Positions 1 through 8,515 are shown, counted from the first letter of the stretch. The stretch: 64,000 nt of DNA from Oscillospiraceae bacterium (GCA_015064185.1 SVSS01000001.1:192910-256909), one strand, 5' to 3'. Notes: generated by a model from the sequence alone, not told the origin. Translations and numbers: made by a program.

Positions 1-255
1 CAGCTTGCCAAAGGTTTGGGTGATCTCCTCGTGGGCAAGAAGATCCGCAAATACCGCTTCGCGATAGCGAATGACATCGGGATCTTTAGTAACAAATTCG
101 GAAAGGGAGGCGTTTTTCAAGGGAAGAACCTCGGCAAGCCCCAGCTCCTCCAATGTAAAATCGTCGATCTCTGCAGCACCGCCCGCAAGGTGGCGATCCT
201 GTGCTTGCTTATTGGGAAAAAGCAAGCTGAAATCTGCAAGCTCGATATCCGGCAT
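1..255 (-). CDS. Partial MutS-like ATPase, N-terminal part
   Basis: The gene runs off the left edge; 85 codons are visible. The start at 255 is preceded by a good AGGAGG at about 261-271 and a promoter at 307-335. The fragment contains an IRYREAVFADLL stretch (about residues 62-73), which resembles the early helical region of MutS-family proteins of the stand-alone 'MutS domain' type found in Clostridia. No ATPase motif lies in the visible part, so the assignment is by resemblance only. It is transcribed divergently from the uronate isomerase homologue. It could instead be an unrelated helical protein. Confidence 0.4.
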   Translation of the reverse strand, partial: MPDIELADFSLLFPNKQAQDRHLAGGAAEIDDFTLEELGLAEVLPLKNASLSEFVTKDPDVIRYREAVFADLLAHEEITQTFGKL

Positions 256-306
256 AATGAACCTCCTGAAAGCATCTTACTTCATACATTTAAATCATGA
301 TAAAAA

Positions 307-335
307 ATTATAACACATTATGATAAAAAAATCAA
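307..335 (-). promoter_or_regulatory. Promoter of the partial MutS-like gene
   Basis: On the minus strand TTGATT (335-330) is followed 17 bases later by TATAAT (312-307). It lies about 50 bases before the start codon at 255 and back to back with the promoter at 375-403. Confidence 0.6.
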
Positions 336-374
336 GCGAATGGCGAAATTTTTGTGTGATGTTGCGTCGCTGTC

Positions 375-403
375 TTGCAAAAGCATGCAGAGTGTGTTAA
401 AAT
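375..403 (+). promoter_or_regulatory. Promoter of the uronate isomerase homologue
   Basis: TTGCAA (375-380), a 17-base spacer and TAAAAT (398-403) lie just upstream of the Shine-Dalgarno and the ATG at 432. A short leader of about 20 bases is implied. Confidence 0.55.
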
Positions 404-431
404 GACAAATAGAAAGGGAGGTGATCGGGCG

Positions 432-1730
432 ATGAAATGCGTGCTGCTGACAAAAAAACTGTTGGACGGTATTGAAAAAATGCCAACAATTGCAATTGAT
501 GCAGGTTTTAGCGCAGCTGAGGTGTGTGCTGACCGCCCGTTCGTCACGCCCGTGGAGCTGTGGGTGAAAAATCCGCGCGTTGTGCGTGCGATGCGTGCGT
601 GCGGCATATGTGAGGAGAAGATCACGGGATTGGGGGCGGATTACGAAAAGCTTGCGGTGCTTTTTGAAAATCTTAAAGCCACCGCAGGCAGTACGCTTGC
701 GGCTGACCTTTATGCCGACCTTGCCATGCTGAATGCATCGCATGCACCGATAACGGAAAATGCCGTGCATGCTTGGCAGAGTGCAAATGCCTATCTTGCT
801 ACCCGAGATGTAACGCCACGTAGTTTGCTGGCAAAAAACAGGGCTTCGCTACTGCGCGTGGAGGCAGGGGATCGCTGTGAGGAAGCTGCTTTTGGCGATA
901 CCGTCAAGCCCCTTGTGTGCTTTGACGCGTTGCTTCGCATGGAAGCCTCTGATTTTTCGGGGCAGGTAGAAGAGCTTGGAAAATGTGCGGGCGTTGCTGT
1001 GAAGGATCTTGCCACGCTCGAGCAGGCGGTCCTTGCGGTGCTTGATCGTTTTGCCGCGCTTGGCGCGGGTGCGGTGATGCTCGATCTTTCGGGCTTTGAT
1101 CGATTTGAAAAGCCCGATGCCTATCACGCAGCCGCGGCGCTTGCGAGTGGGCTTGCGGGAGAGCAAGCCGCGCTAACTTCCGCCGCAGTTGCACTTTGGC
1201 GTGCACAGCTTTTGCGCATGCTTGGGCGCGCCTTGGTCGCGCGCGGTATGCGTCTTGTGTTGCGTGTGCGACCTAAAACCGAGAACGTTATGGGGGATTT
1301 TTCAATAAAAGCTTTTGATAAGCTCCTGTCATATTTGGCGCAATGGAAGGCACTGCCCCCTGTGCTGCTTTCACTTGCCGCAGGAGATCTTCCGCAGGGG
1401 TTGTCGCTCTTGCTCAACCGGTTTCGAGAGGAAAGCGGAGCACCGCTACTCTATTTTGGTATTGAGGCGGCGGGGGCAACCACCGCACAGCTTTCCCGAT
1501 CCTTGCGCTTCTATTTGAATCGCGGTGTGGCTTCGCTGCTGCTTGGCATTACGGACTGTGAGCAAGGGAGCTTTTCTGCGCCTGCCAAAGCACGTTTTGC
1601 ACGCGTGCTGTCAGCAGAGCTTGCACGTTTTGCGGCGACCGACGGCAACGGTATTTTTGATGAGGATGCATTACTGCACGTGGCGCAAGCTGTGTTTGCC
1701 GAGCAAGCCGCACGGTTTTTTGGCGTGTAA
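432..1730 (+). CDS. Degenerate uronate isomerase (UxaC) homologue, probable pseudoenzyme
   Basis: A 432-residue protein. The ATG at 432 follows a strong GGGAGGTGAT; an in-frame ATG at 375 overlaps the promoter and is rejected. Colinear similarity to glucuronate/galacturonate isomerase is visible: VELWVKNPRVVRAMRACG and EEKITG near residues 40-65, LLAKNRASLLRVEA in the middle, a GVASLLLGITD stretch, and an ARFFGV end like the family's AKxYFG. Active UxaC binds a metal through an early His-x-His and has further conserved acidic and His positions. Here the His-Cys-His position reads Asp23-Ala24-Gly25, the TTDDP motif reads RVEAGD and the ASDHG motif reads AVMLDLS, although the late TD is kept. 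Catalysis is therefore unlikely; a binding or regulatory role is possible. No hexuronate genes are nearby. Confidence 0.7.
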   Translation: MKCVLLTKKLLDGIEKMPTIAIDAGFSAAEVCADRPFVTPVELWVKNPRVVRAMRACGICEEKITGLGADYEKLAVLFENLKATAGSTLAADLYADLAMLNASHAPITENAVHAWQSANAYLATRDVTPRSLLAKNRASLLRVEAGDRCEEAAFGDTVKPLVCFDALLRMEASDFSGQVEELGKCAGVAVKDLATLEQAVLAVLDRFAALGAGAVMLDLSGFDRFEKPDAYHAAAALASGLAGEQAALTSAAVALWRAQLLRMLGRALVARGMRLVLRVRPKTENVMGDFSIKAFDKLLSYLAQWKALPPVLLSLAAGDLPQGLSLLLNRFREESGAPLLYFGIEAAGATTAQLSRSLRFYLNRGVASLLLGITDCEQGSFSAPAKARFARVLSAELARFAATDGNGIFDEDALLHVAQAVFAEQAARFFGV

Positions 1731-1735
1731 TATAC

Positions 1736-1771
1736 AAAAGGCGGAGAACCCGAAGATTCTCCGCCTTTTTT
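1736..1771 (+). terminator. Intrinsic terminator after the uronate isomerase homologue
   Basis: The arms AAGGCGGAGAA and TTCTCCGCCTT enclose a short loop and are followed by six T. It sits between convergent genes and could also serve truB, since A-runs flank the other side. Confidence 0.85.
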
Positions 1772-1811
1772 ATATGGTGTCATATGCTGCTAAAATTCAA
1801 AGCTGCTGTTT

Positions 1812-2726
1812 TTAAAGCACAAAGGTCTTGATTGCTTTTATAGCAGGGCCCGTTTCATATTCTCGCACCTCGCCAAGTGCAAAAAACGCCCCCGTTTCGC
1901 TACATAGCCGTACGCGCTCTCCAATTTTGAGTGCTGTACCTATCTTTGCCTGATAGATCTCGCATCCGCCACGGCACAGTCTTTCAAAAAATGCCGATAA
2001 GCGTACAGCGGGCAGATCTGCAAATAATTTGTCAATCGGTAAAAGTCGGTCAAGCCGTTCCGTTTCGGTAAGCTGCTCCAACTCCTCCAAGGTGTAGCAA
2101 TTTTCTATGGAAAATGCGCCTGCTCTCGTGCGTCGCAGTGCCGCCATTGTGCCGCCGCAACCAAGATCACGGCCGATATCCGCGCACAGGGTGCGGATGT
2201 AGGTTCCGGAGGAGCAGTGTACCGCAAGTGCGAATTCCTCTTCTTTTTTTGTAGGGGCAACCGTGAGGTTGTGTATCATGACCTCGCGCGCTTCGCGCTC
2301 AACCTCTATACCGCGTCTGGCGAGGTCAAGCAGCTTTTGTCCGTTTACCTTAAGCGCGCTGTACATCGGGGGTGTCTGCAGGTAAGTGCCGCGGTAGGTA
2401 TCTGCTACACGCTCCACCTCGCTTTTGCTTGGAATATGGGGGGCGGTGGTAAGAATTTCCCCTGTAACATCCTCTGTGTCAGTCGTGATGCCGAGGCGCA
2501 AAACAGCCTCATAGCATTTGTCATGCGCGGCAAGATATTCCGCCGCCTTTGCCGCACGCCCGATGAGTAAGACTAACACGCCCGTTGCCAAGGGGTCAAG
2601 CGTGCCTGTGTGACCTACACGGCGCGTGCCGTAAAGCTTTCTCACCCTTCCAACTACGTCGTGCGAGGTCAACCCTTGCGGCTTGTCTATGAGCAATACA
2701 CCGCAGGGCTCTTGTAAGTCGTTCAT
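1812..2726 (-). CDS. truB: tRNA pseudouridine(55) synthase TruB
   Basis: TruB makes pseudouridine 55 in the T-loop of tRNAs. The 304-residue length is normal. The N-terminal block CGVLLIDKPQGLTSHDVV and the catalytic GHTGTLDPLATG with Asp44 are intact, as is a later SGTYIRTLCADIG motif. The C-terminal part is the usual small TruB end domain. The start at 2726 follows AAAGGAGC placed directly behind the terminator of the upstream trmB unit. The usual partners (ribF, rbfA) are not next to it. Confidence 0.95.
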   Translation of the reverse strand: MNDLQEPCGVLLIDKPQGLTSHDVVGRVRKLYGTRRVGHTGTLDPLATGVLVLLIGRAAKAAEYLAAHDKCYEAVLRLGITTDTEDVTGEILTTAPHIPSKSEVERVADTYRGTYLQTPPMYSALKVNGQKLLDLARRGIEVEREAREVMIHNLTVAPTKKEEEFALAVHCSSGTYIRTLCADIGRDLGCGGTMAALRRTRAGAFSIENCYTLEELEQLTETERLDRLLPIDKLFADLPAVRLSAFFERLCRGGCEIYQAKIGTALKIGERVRLCSETGAFFALGEVREYETGPAIKAIKTFVL

Positions 2727-2738
2727 AGCTGCTCCTTT

Positions 2739-2770
2739 AAAAAGCCGATGCTGCTGACATCGGCTTTTTT
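2739..2770 (-). terminator. Terminator between trmB and truB
   Basis: AAAAAGCCGATG and CATCGGCTTTTTT form a 12-pair stem with a seven-base loop. T-runs flank both sides, so it can work in either direction. In the gene direction it ends the ychF-trmB transcript about 12 bases before the truB start, so truB either depends on read-through or on its own promoter. Confidence 0.8.
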
Positions 2771-2779
2771 ATTATAAGT

Positions 2780-3430
2780 TTAATCAAAATGTACGGTTAC
2801 GGCATGAATGGGAAAACCCTTTTCCGAAAAGTTCTTTTCATATTCCGTCATAATGTTTCCCTCGTTTAAGGGGCTGTTGTGCAGATCGTGCGTCATATCA
2901 GTCATGCGAAGCCCCATTGCCTCAAATTCTTCAAGAGAAAAATCAAACAGATTTACGTTATCGGTTTTAAAGTGCAGCTTGCCGCCTACCTTTAATACCT
3001 TGCGGTAACGCGCCAAAAAATCTCGGTACGTTAAGCGCCTTTTTGCATGGCGTGCCTTGTGCCAAGGGTCGCTGAAGTTGAGGTATATGCAATCAATGCT
3101 GTGCTCGGGAAACCATTCGGTCAAATTTTCGGCATTGCCAATGAGAAAGCGCAGATTGTCAGGGCGCTCTTCCTTTGAGAGCATTGCCTTTTCAAGGGCG
3201 GTCACCATGACATCGGCAACTACCTCCATGGCAATGAGATTGACCTCGGGGTGCTGTGCCGCTTTGCCACAGGCAAAGTTACCCTTGCCGCACCCGATCT
3301 CCAAATGCAAGGGGCGTTTTTCGGCAAAAAATTGATTTGGATCTTCCTTTAATTTTGCCGTGTCCTCGATCAGCAGCTCAGCACAGGCGGCAATGCGTTC
3401 TGCCCCGTGCTTTTTCTTGCGGGCGCGCAT
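2780..3430 (-). CDS. trmB: tRNA (guanine-N7-)-methyltransferase TrmB
   Basis: TrmB methylates G46 in the tRNA variable loop using S-adenosylmethionine. The 216 residues show the Rossmann SAM motif LEIGCGKGNF, an IYLNFSDPWHKARHAKRRL block typical of TrmB, and KTDN in the late part. The start codon overlaps the ychF stop by one base (TAATG), so the two are translationally coupled in one transcript. Confidence 0.95.
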   Translation of the reverse strand: MRARKKKHGAERIAACAELLIEDTAKLKEDPNQFFAEKRPLHLEIGCGKGNFACGKAAQHPEVNLIAMEVVADVMVTALEKAMLSKEERPDNLRFLIGNAENLTEWFPEHSIDCIYLNFSDPWHKARHAKRRLTYRDFLARYRKVLKVGGKLHFKTDNVNLFDFSLEEFEAMGLRMTDMTHDLHNSPLNEGNIMTEYEKNFSEKGFPIHAVTVHFD

Positions 3431-4524
3431 TAGACGTTAAAACGGAACACCACGATGTCGCCGTCCTCCATCACATACTCCTTGCCCTCGCTGCGAAGCA
3501 GCCCTGCTTCCTTTACACCGTTCATCGATCCAATGCGCTGCAGATCGTTAAATGCAACGACCTCGGCACGGATAAAGCCACGCTCAAAATCACTGTGGAT
3601 CTTGCCTGCAGCCCCGGGTGCTTTGGTGCCGCGCGTGATCGTCCAAGCGCGCACCTCCTTGGGACCGGCAGTCAAAAAGCTGATGAGTCCGAGCAGGGAA
3701 TAGCTTGCCTTAATGAGGCGGTCAAGACCGCTTTCGGGAATGCCGAGATCGTCAAGAAACGCTTGCTTTTCCTCCCCGGAAAGCTCTGCGATCTCCGCTT
3801 CGATCTGTGCGCACACAGGCAAAATGCCAGCCTTTTCACTTTCTGCAAATGCCTTGAGGCTTGCGTACATGGAGTTGCCCGTGGGCTCCTCGCCTACGTC
3901 GTCCTCGCTTACGTTTGCCACGTAGATCACGGGCTTCAGCGTAAGCAGAGGGGTATCATAAAGCACAGCACGCTCATCCTCGCTCAGCTCTACCGTGCGT
4001 GCGGTCTTGCCCTCGGAGAGTGCTGCCAAAACGCGCTCAAGCACGGCAAGCTCGCCGGCAAGCGTCTTGTCGCCCTTCATTGCCTTTTTGGTGCGGTCAA
4101 TGCGGCGCTCGATCATTTCAATGTCGGAAAAGATCAATTCGAGATTGATCGTTTCAAGGTCACGAATGGGATCGACGTTGCCGTCAACGTGAATAATATT
4201 ATCATCCTCGAAGCAGCGTACTACGTGAATAATAGCATCGACCTCGCGAATGTGAGAAAGGAACTTGTTGCCAAGACCCTCACCCTTGGAGGCACCGCGC
4301 ACAAGTCCTGCAATATCTACAAATTCAATTACCGCAGGCGTATATTTTTCGGGGGTGTACATGCTTGCAAGGTAATCCATGCGTGCATCCGGTACAGCAA
4401 CTACGCCTACATTGGGCTCAATGGTGCAAAAGGGATAATTTGCCGATTCCGCCCCTGCGTTTGTCAAGGCGTTAAAGAGCGTGCTTTTGCCGACGTTCGG
4501 CAGTCCCACAATTCCAAGCTTCAT
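3430..4524 (-). CDS. ychF: Redox-regulated ATPase YchF (Obg family)
   Basis: A universally conserved P-loop ATPase linked to ribosomes and stress. The 364 residues begin with [15 protein letters not shown] (G1). The G4 position reads NVSE instead of NKxD, the YchF hallmark that shifts preference to ATP. The C-terminal TGS-like domain ends with [23 protein letters not shown] sequence. It has its own promoter at 4563-4591 and an AGGAG ribosome site, and is followed by overlapping trmB. Confidence 0.95.
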   Translation of the reverse strand: MKLGIVGLPNVGKSTLFNALTNAGAESANYPFCTIEPNVGVVAVPDARMDYLASMYTPEKYTPAVIEFVDIAGLVRGASKGEGLGNKFLSHIREVDAIIHVVRCFEDDNIIHVDGNVDPIRDLETINLELIFSDIEMIERRIDRTKKAMKGDKTLAGELAVLERVLAALSEGKTARTVELSEDERAVLYDTPLLTLKPVIYVANVSEDDVGEEPTGNSMYASLKAFAESEKAGILPVCAQIEAEIAELSGEEKQAFLDDLGIPESGLDRLIKASYSLLGLISFLTAGPKEVRAWTITRGTKAPGAAGKIHSDFERGFIRAEVVAFNDLQRIGSMNGVKEAGLLRSEGKEYVMEDGDIVVFRFNV

Positions 4525-4562
4525 AAGTATAAATCTCCTTATTGGAAACAGTCATAAATTTT

Positions 4563-4591
4563 ATTATATCGCATTTTTTTGAATTTGGCAA
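4563..4591 (-). promoter_or_regulatory. Promoter of ychF-trmB
   Basis: On the minus strand TTGCCA (4591-4586), a 17-base spacer and TATAAT (4568-4563), about 40 bases before the ychF start. Confidence 0.65.
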
Positions 4592-4639
4592 TACTTTATA
4601 AGAAAATACTTAAAATGTAACATTTTTTTAAAAAAGCTC

Positions 4640-4668
4640 TTTTCAAATGTGAAAGAATATGATATAAT
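4640..4668 (+). promoter_or_regulatory. Promoter of the response regulator gene
   Basis: TTTTCA (4640-4645), a 17-base spacer and a consensus TATAAT (4663-4668), about 30 bases before the ATG at 4701. The intergenic region holds this and the divergent ychF promoter. Confidence 0.55.
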
Positions 4669-4700
4669 ATTTAGCAATTGGAAACGGGAGGGAAATCAAA

Positions 4701-5387
4701 ATGTTGGAAACAAAAATTTTGATCGTGGATCACACCGACTTTTGCGATGTTCTGAAAGCACACCTGGAGGCTATGGGGCTTGCCATCAATACTGCAAGTG
4801 ACGGAGCTTCCGGCATGACTGCCTTTAGAGCGGTAGATCCCGATGTGCTTCTCGTTGCCGCAGAGCTCTCAAGCCACGGCACCCAGCAGCTGCTTGCGAT
4901 GTGCGCTGAGCGTAGCACACCCGTGATCGTTATGCTGGCAAGCGATGATGTAGGGGCAAAGATCGCGTTGCTTGACGCAGGTGCTGACGATGTGATGGTA
5001 AAGCCCTTTGATCTTTATGAGCTTGTTGCGCGCATCAAGGCATTGCTGCGCCGCGCAAGGGTGGTCGCTGAGCCGGTAAGCGGTGATGTGATCCGCTTTG
5101 AAAATTTTGAGATCAGCCAAGAAAAATTTGAGCTTAAGTTGGGCGGAAAAAAGGTGGAGATCCCGCCAAAGGAGCTTCAGCTGCTTTACTGTCTTGCATC
5201 CAGCCCCAACCGCGTGTTTAGCCGCGAGCAGCTTTTGGAGCACGTGTGGGATTTTGCCTTTCTCGGTGACAGCCGCACGGTCGACGTACATATCAAGCGC
5301 CTGCGCGAAAAGCTGAAGGGTGCATCCGAAAAGTGGGCGCTCAAAACAGTTTGGGGCGTCGGTTACAAATTCGAGTTGTACAACTAA
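4701..5387 (+). CDS. Orphan OmpR-type response regulator lacking the phosphoacceptor Asp
   Basis: A 228-residue two-domain protein: receiver (about 1-120) and winged-helix DNA-binding domain (about 130-228) with PPKELQLLYCLASSPNRVFS and an RTVDVHIKRLREKL recognition region. The receiver keeps Asp10 and the KPF lysine, but the first acidic pair reads VDHTD. The phosphorylation site reads PDVLLVAAEL, with Ala53 where the Asp should be, and the conserved Thr after strand 4 is Leu. No histidine kinase gene is adjacent. It is therefore probably an atypical regulator controlled without phosphorylation. The HtrA protease gene follows 63 bases downstream, which recalls envelope-stress regulation. Confidence 0.85.
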   Translation: MLETKILIVDHTDFCDVLKAHLEAMGLAINTASDGASGMTAFRAVDPDVLLVAAELSSHGTQQLLAMCAERSTPVIVMLASDDVGAKIALLDAGADDVMVKPFDLYELVARIKALLRRARVVAEPVSGDVIRFENFEISQEKFELKLGGKKVEIPPKELQLLYCLASSPNRVFSREQLLEHVWDFAFLGDSRTVDVHIKRLREKLKGASEKWALKTVWGVGYKFELYN

Positions 5388-5450
5388 ATTTCGATCTTAG
5401 AGAATTGTCTGTTTGATTATCACTGTTGTGTGATCGCAGAAAGGAACAGT

Positions 5451-6842
5451 ATGGAAGAAAAGGAAATATTGCCCGAGGCACAGGATAAGGACCAAGGTGT
5501 TGCCTCGGATCAGGATATTAATACAAGTGTAAGCGAGGTGCCGATCGAGGAGGCCGAACAGGATATTCCCGAGGGCTGCTTTGATGATGTATCGCAGGGC
5601 AAGTGTGCTGAACCTGCGGTATCGCTTGATTGGAAATTCGGTACCGACGCACCAAGCGCCCCGGTACAATCGGGCAAGCAGAGCAGCAAACGGTTTTTTG
5701 GTGTGTTTGGCGCTGTGGTTGCCATTTGTATGGCGTTGCTTGTGGTCACGCTATTCCTTGGCGATGCAGGCATTAAGATCTACCGCACGGTGACAAATGA
5801 ACGCACTGTTTTTGTAAAAGAGCAAAACGACGGTACAAGTGGGCTGCTCGCGCCGGAAGAGGCGGCAGACCTGATTAAAAAATCAACTGTAACCGTTTTT
5901 GTTCGTACCGCAACGGGTACGGGGCATGGGTCAGGCTTTATTTATACGGCTGACGGATATATTTGTACCAATCATCATGTGGTAGAGGATGCCGTTACCG
6001 TGCAGGTCGTTTTGCCTGACGGCAAGGCTTTTGATGCTACGGTTGTAGGCTCTGATGAAATGGCTGACATTGCCGTGCTTAAAATTGATAAAACAGGTCT
6101 TACGCCCGTCAAGCTTGGCAGTTCTGCCGCGGCGCTTGTCGGTGAGAGTGTGGTTGCCGTAGGCACACCCGCAAAGCTTGATTACGCAGGCACCGCTACC
6201 TTTGGTAAAATTTCGGCCACCAACCGTATCGTTGCCCTGACCGACGATAGCGGTGTAGTAAACAAAAAAATGACCGTGCTGCAGACCGATGCCAGCGTAA
6301 ACCCCGGTAATTCGGGCGGCCCGCTTGCCAATATGTACGGTGAGGTGATCGGCATCGTGGTCATGAAGGTCTCTTATTTTGGCGGCACGACCTTTGACGG
6401 TATTGGCTTTGCACTTCCGATCGACGGTGCAAAGACCGTGATCGATGCGATCATCAAGGACGGTAAATTTGAGGGTGAGAACCCCATTGCTACAGGTAGA
6501 TCTCTGCTTGGTGTTACCGGTAGAGGGCTCTTGGGTGGCTATTGGTATGCTAACCTTGATGCTGATGATATTCTGCAATCCGAAACTGAAAAGGCGGGCT
6601 ACACCTATATACCGTATGACGGCGTGTATGTGGTCAACGTCAGCGGTGTAAACGCAACAGGAAAGCTGCAGGAGGGCGATATCATCACAAAGATCAACGG
6701 CTTAAATATGTATACGGTGTATAATATCATCGATCACGTAAACCGTTGTCCCGCCAATGCGATCGTTACCGTTACGGTCATGCGTCCTGACGGGGAGAGC
6801 TACAGAGAAGTAAACGTTGACATCATTTTGCTTTCGGAATGA
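5451..6842 (+). CDS. Membrane-anchored HtrA/DegP-type serine protease with PDZ domain
   Basis: A 463-residue protein. The ATG at 5451 is preferred because AAAGGAAC precedes it; the ATG at 5430 has no site. Layout: an acidic cytoplasmic tail (1-80), one transmembrane helix (about 82-106), a trypsin-like domain with the triad His176 (TNHHVV), Asp206 (MADIAVLKID) and Ser288 (NPGNSGGPL), then one PDZ domain in which GDIITKINGLNMYTVY is visible. The family degrades or refolds damaged exported proteins at the outer face of the membrane. It lies downstream of an atypical response regulator, a plausible controller. The start-proximal tail is unusually long and acidic. Confidence 0.9.
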   Translation: MEEKEILPEAQDKDQGVASDQDINTSVSEVPIEEAEQDIPEGCFDDVSQGKCAEPAVSLDWKFGTDAPSAPVQSGKQSSKRFFGVFGAVVAICMALLVVTLFLGDAGIKIYRTVTNERTVFVKEQNDGTSGLLAPEEAADLIKKSTVTVFVRTATGTGHGSGFIYTADGYICTNHHVVEDAVTVQVVLPDGKAFDATVVGSDEMADIAVLKIDKTGLTPVKLGSSAAALVGESVVAVGTPAKLDYAGTATFGKISATNRIVALTDDSGVVNKKMTVLQTDASVNPGNSGGPLANMYGEVIGIVVMKVSYFGGTTFDGIGFALPIDGAKTVIDAIIKDGKFEGENPIATGRSLLGVTGRGLLGGYWYANLDADDILQSETEKAGYTYIPYDGVYVVNVSGVNATGKLQEGDIITKINGLNMYTVYNIIDHVNRCPANAIVTVTVMRPDGESYREVNVDIILLSE

Positions 6843-6874
6843 TGTGCTGATACAATAAAGAAGGGAGAATACGT

Positions 6875-7618
6875 ATGCTTGGTTTTTTGGATCCCTTAAG
6901 AACCATTACCTCGGATAACGCCGTTTGGGTGGCACTTCTGCGCTTGTCAGTAGCTGCGTTTTGCGGTGGTTGCGTTGGTCTTGAGCGCGGAAAAAAGCGC
7001 AGACCCGCAGGCTTTCGCACGCATATGCTCGTTTGTCTTGCGGCAGCACTTGCCATGATCATCAGCCAATACCTTACCATGATGGTGACAGAGTATTGGG
7101 ATGCCCTTGTGGAAGTACAGGGCGGCGGCAACAAATATACTGACGTGTCGCGCTTTGGTGCGCAGGTCATCAACGGCATCGGCTTTCTTGGTGCGGGCAC
7201 GGTAATCGTTACAGGTCGCCAGCAGGTTAAGGGTCTTACCACCGCGGCAGGTCTTTGGGCTTCCGCATGCATGGGGCTTGCAATCGGTGCAGGCTTTGTG
7301 GAGGGCGCATTTGTTGGTTGCGTGCTTATCATTGCAACCATTACGATATTTAATCATTTGGAGCGCCGCATTTTGACGCGTGCACGCAACATCAATCTTT
7401 ACATAGAATTTGCACACGTGGATGATGTCGGTGCGGTGATCAGTGCCATCAAGGCACAGGAGATCCGTATTTTTGATGTGGAGATCCACAAGAATAAGGA
7501 AGCGGGCGGCAACCAAAGCGCCGTGTTTTCCATTCGTTTGCCCAAGCGCATGTCCCACGCTACTGCAATGTCTGTGGTCGCGGGTGTGGAAAACGTGCGT
7601 GCTATTGAGGAACTGTAA
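6875..7618 (+). CDS. MgtC/SapB family membrane protein, copy 1
   Basis: 247 residues. The N-terminal half is hydrophobic with several membrane helices and the family signatures GCVGLERGKKRRPAGFRTHM and GLTTAAGLWASACMGLAIG. The C-terminal 80-90 residues form a soluble ACT-like domain. MgtC proteins are tied to magnesium limitation and membrane energetics; the exact activity is unsettled. It lies 12 bases upstream of a paralogue and follows htrA by 32 bases, so co-transcription with htrA is likely. Confidence 0.9.
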   Translation: MLGFLDPLRTITSDNAVWVALLRLSVAAFCGGCVGLERGKKRRPAGFRTHMLVCLAAALAMIISQYLTMMVTEYWDALVEVQGGGNKYTDVSRFGAQVINGIGFLGAGTVIVTGRQQVKGLTTAAGLWASACMGLAIGAGFVEGAFVGCVLIIATITIFNHLERRILTRARNINLYIEFAHVDDVGAVISAIKAQEIRIFDVEIHKNKEAGGNQSAVFSIRLPKRMSHATAMSVVAGVENVRAIEEL

Positions 7619-7629
7619 GGAGGGTATAC

Positions 7630-8328
7630 ATGTCTGAATTGTTAAATTATCTCCGCTTTGCGGATGGCTTTCATATGTGGGGCGCGGTGTTCCGCATGGC
7701 GCTTGCCGTAATATGCGGCGGCATCATTGGTATTGAGCGTGAATACAAGCGTCGTCCTGCAGGCTTTCGTACCCATATCCTCATTTGCCTTGGTGCATCG
7801 CTCACCACTCTCACCAGCCAGTATCTTTACCTTGAAATGAATTGGTTTACCGACCTTGCCCGTCTTGGCGCGCAGGTTATTGCCGGCATGGGCTTTATCG
7901 GTGCGGGAACGATCATCGTTACCAAGCGCCGTCAGGTCAAGGGTCTTACCACCGCAGCGGGTCTTTTCGTTTCGGCGATCGTGGGTCTTGCTATCGGTGC
8001 CGGGTATTTTGAGGCGGCGCTTATTGCAACGCTTTTGATCCTTTTGATCGAGCTTGTGCTCTCGCGTCTTGAGTATTTCATTATGTCGACCTCACGTAAT
8101 ATCAATCTTTACATTGAATATAAGGAAAATCAATGCCTTATACTTATGACCGAATATTTGCGTACGCACAGAATTGGCGTAACTGACCTGCAGATCACAA
8201 AATCGGGTGCTGCTTCGCAAAACCCCTGCGCTATTTTCTCGCTGGATCTGCCGCGCAAGTTTTCTCACGACAAGCTGATGACAGCCCTTGCCGGTGTTGA
8301 GGGTGTTGTTTCGGTTGAGGAGCTTTAA
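7630..8328 (+). CDS. MgtC/SapB family membrane protein, copy 2
   Basis: 232 residues, clearly a paralogue of the preceding gene along its full length: GGIIGIEREYKRRPAGFRTH, RLGAQVIAGMGFIGAGTI and GLTTAAGLFVSAIVGLAIG are shared. The C-terminal soluble domain diverges more than the membrane part. It has a good AAGGAGGG site. A terminator follows at 8355-8398. The two may form a hetero-oligomer; that is an inference from adjacency only. Confidence 0.9.
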   Translation: MSELLNYLRFADGFHMWGAVFRMALAVICGGIIGIEREYKRRPAGFRTHILICLGASLTTLTSQYLYLEMNWFTDLARLGAQVIAGMGFIGAGTIIVTKRRQVKGLTTAAGLFVSAIVGLAIGAGYFEAALIATLLILLIELVLSRLEYFIMSTSRNINLYIEYKENQCLILMTEYLRTHRIGVTDLQITKSGAASQNPCAIFSLDLPRKFSHDKLMTALAGVEGVVSVEEL

Positions 8329-8354
8329 TATCCGTTAAAAATTTATAAGGAGAG

Positions 8355-8398
8355 AACCGCATGAGAGGCCCTTTACAGGGCACCTCGTGCGGTTTTTT
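8355..8398 (+). terminator. Terminator after the MgtC pair, overlapping a tiny ORF
   Basis: The arms AACCGCAtGAGaGGCCCT and AGGGCaCCTCgTGCGGTT pair with a few mismatches and are followed by six T. A 19-codon reading frame (8361-8417) with its own AAGGAGA site lies over the hairpin; see findings. Confidence 0.8.
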
Positions 8399-8455
8399 GC
8401 TTTTGCTTGTAGGCTGAGCGCGCAAAAGGGGGATGCTGCCGATACAAATTTTCTC

Positions 8456-8484
8456 TTTACAAATCCAATAAAATATGGTAAAAT
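8456..8484 (+). promoter_or_regulatory. Promoter of the RsuA-type pseudouridine synthase gene
   Basis: TTTACA (8456-8461), a 17-base spacer, TAAAAT (8479-8484), followed by a strong GGGGGG-rich ribosome site before the GTG at 8516. Confidence 0.65.
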
Positions 8485-8515
8485 GAAGCGTGCTTTTGAA
8501 AAAAGGGGGGATATC

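Noticed and set aside
3256..4557. Plus-strand 433-residue frame over trmB and ychF
   Set aside because: Shadow of the two conserved minus-strand genes; no similarity to known proteins.
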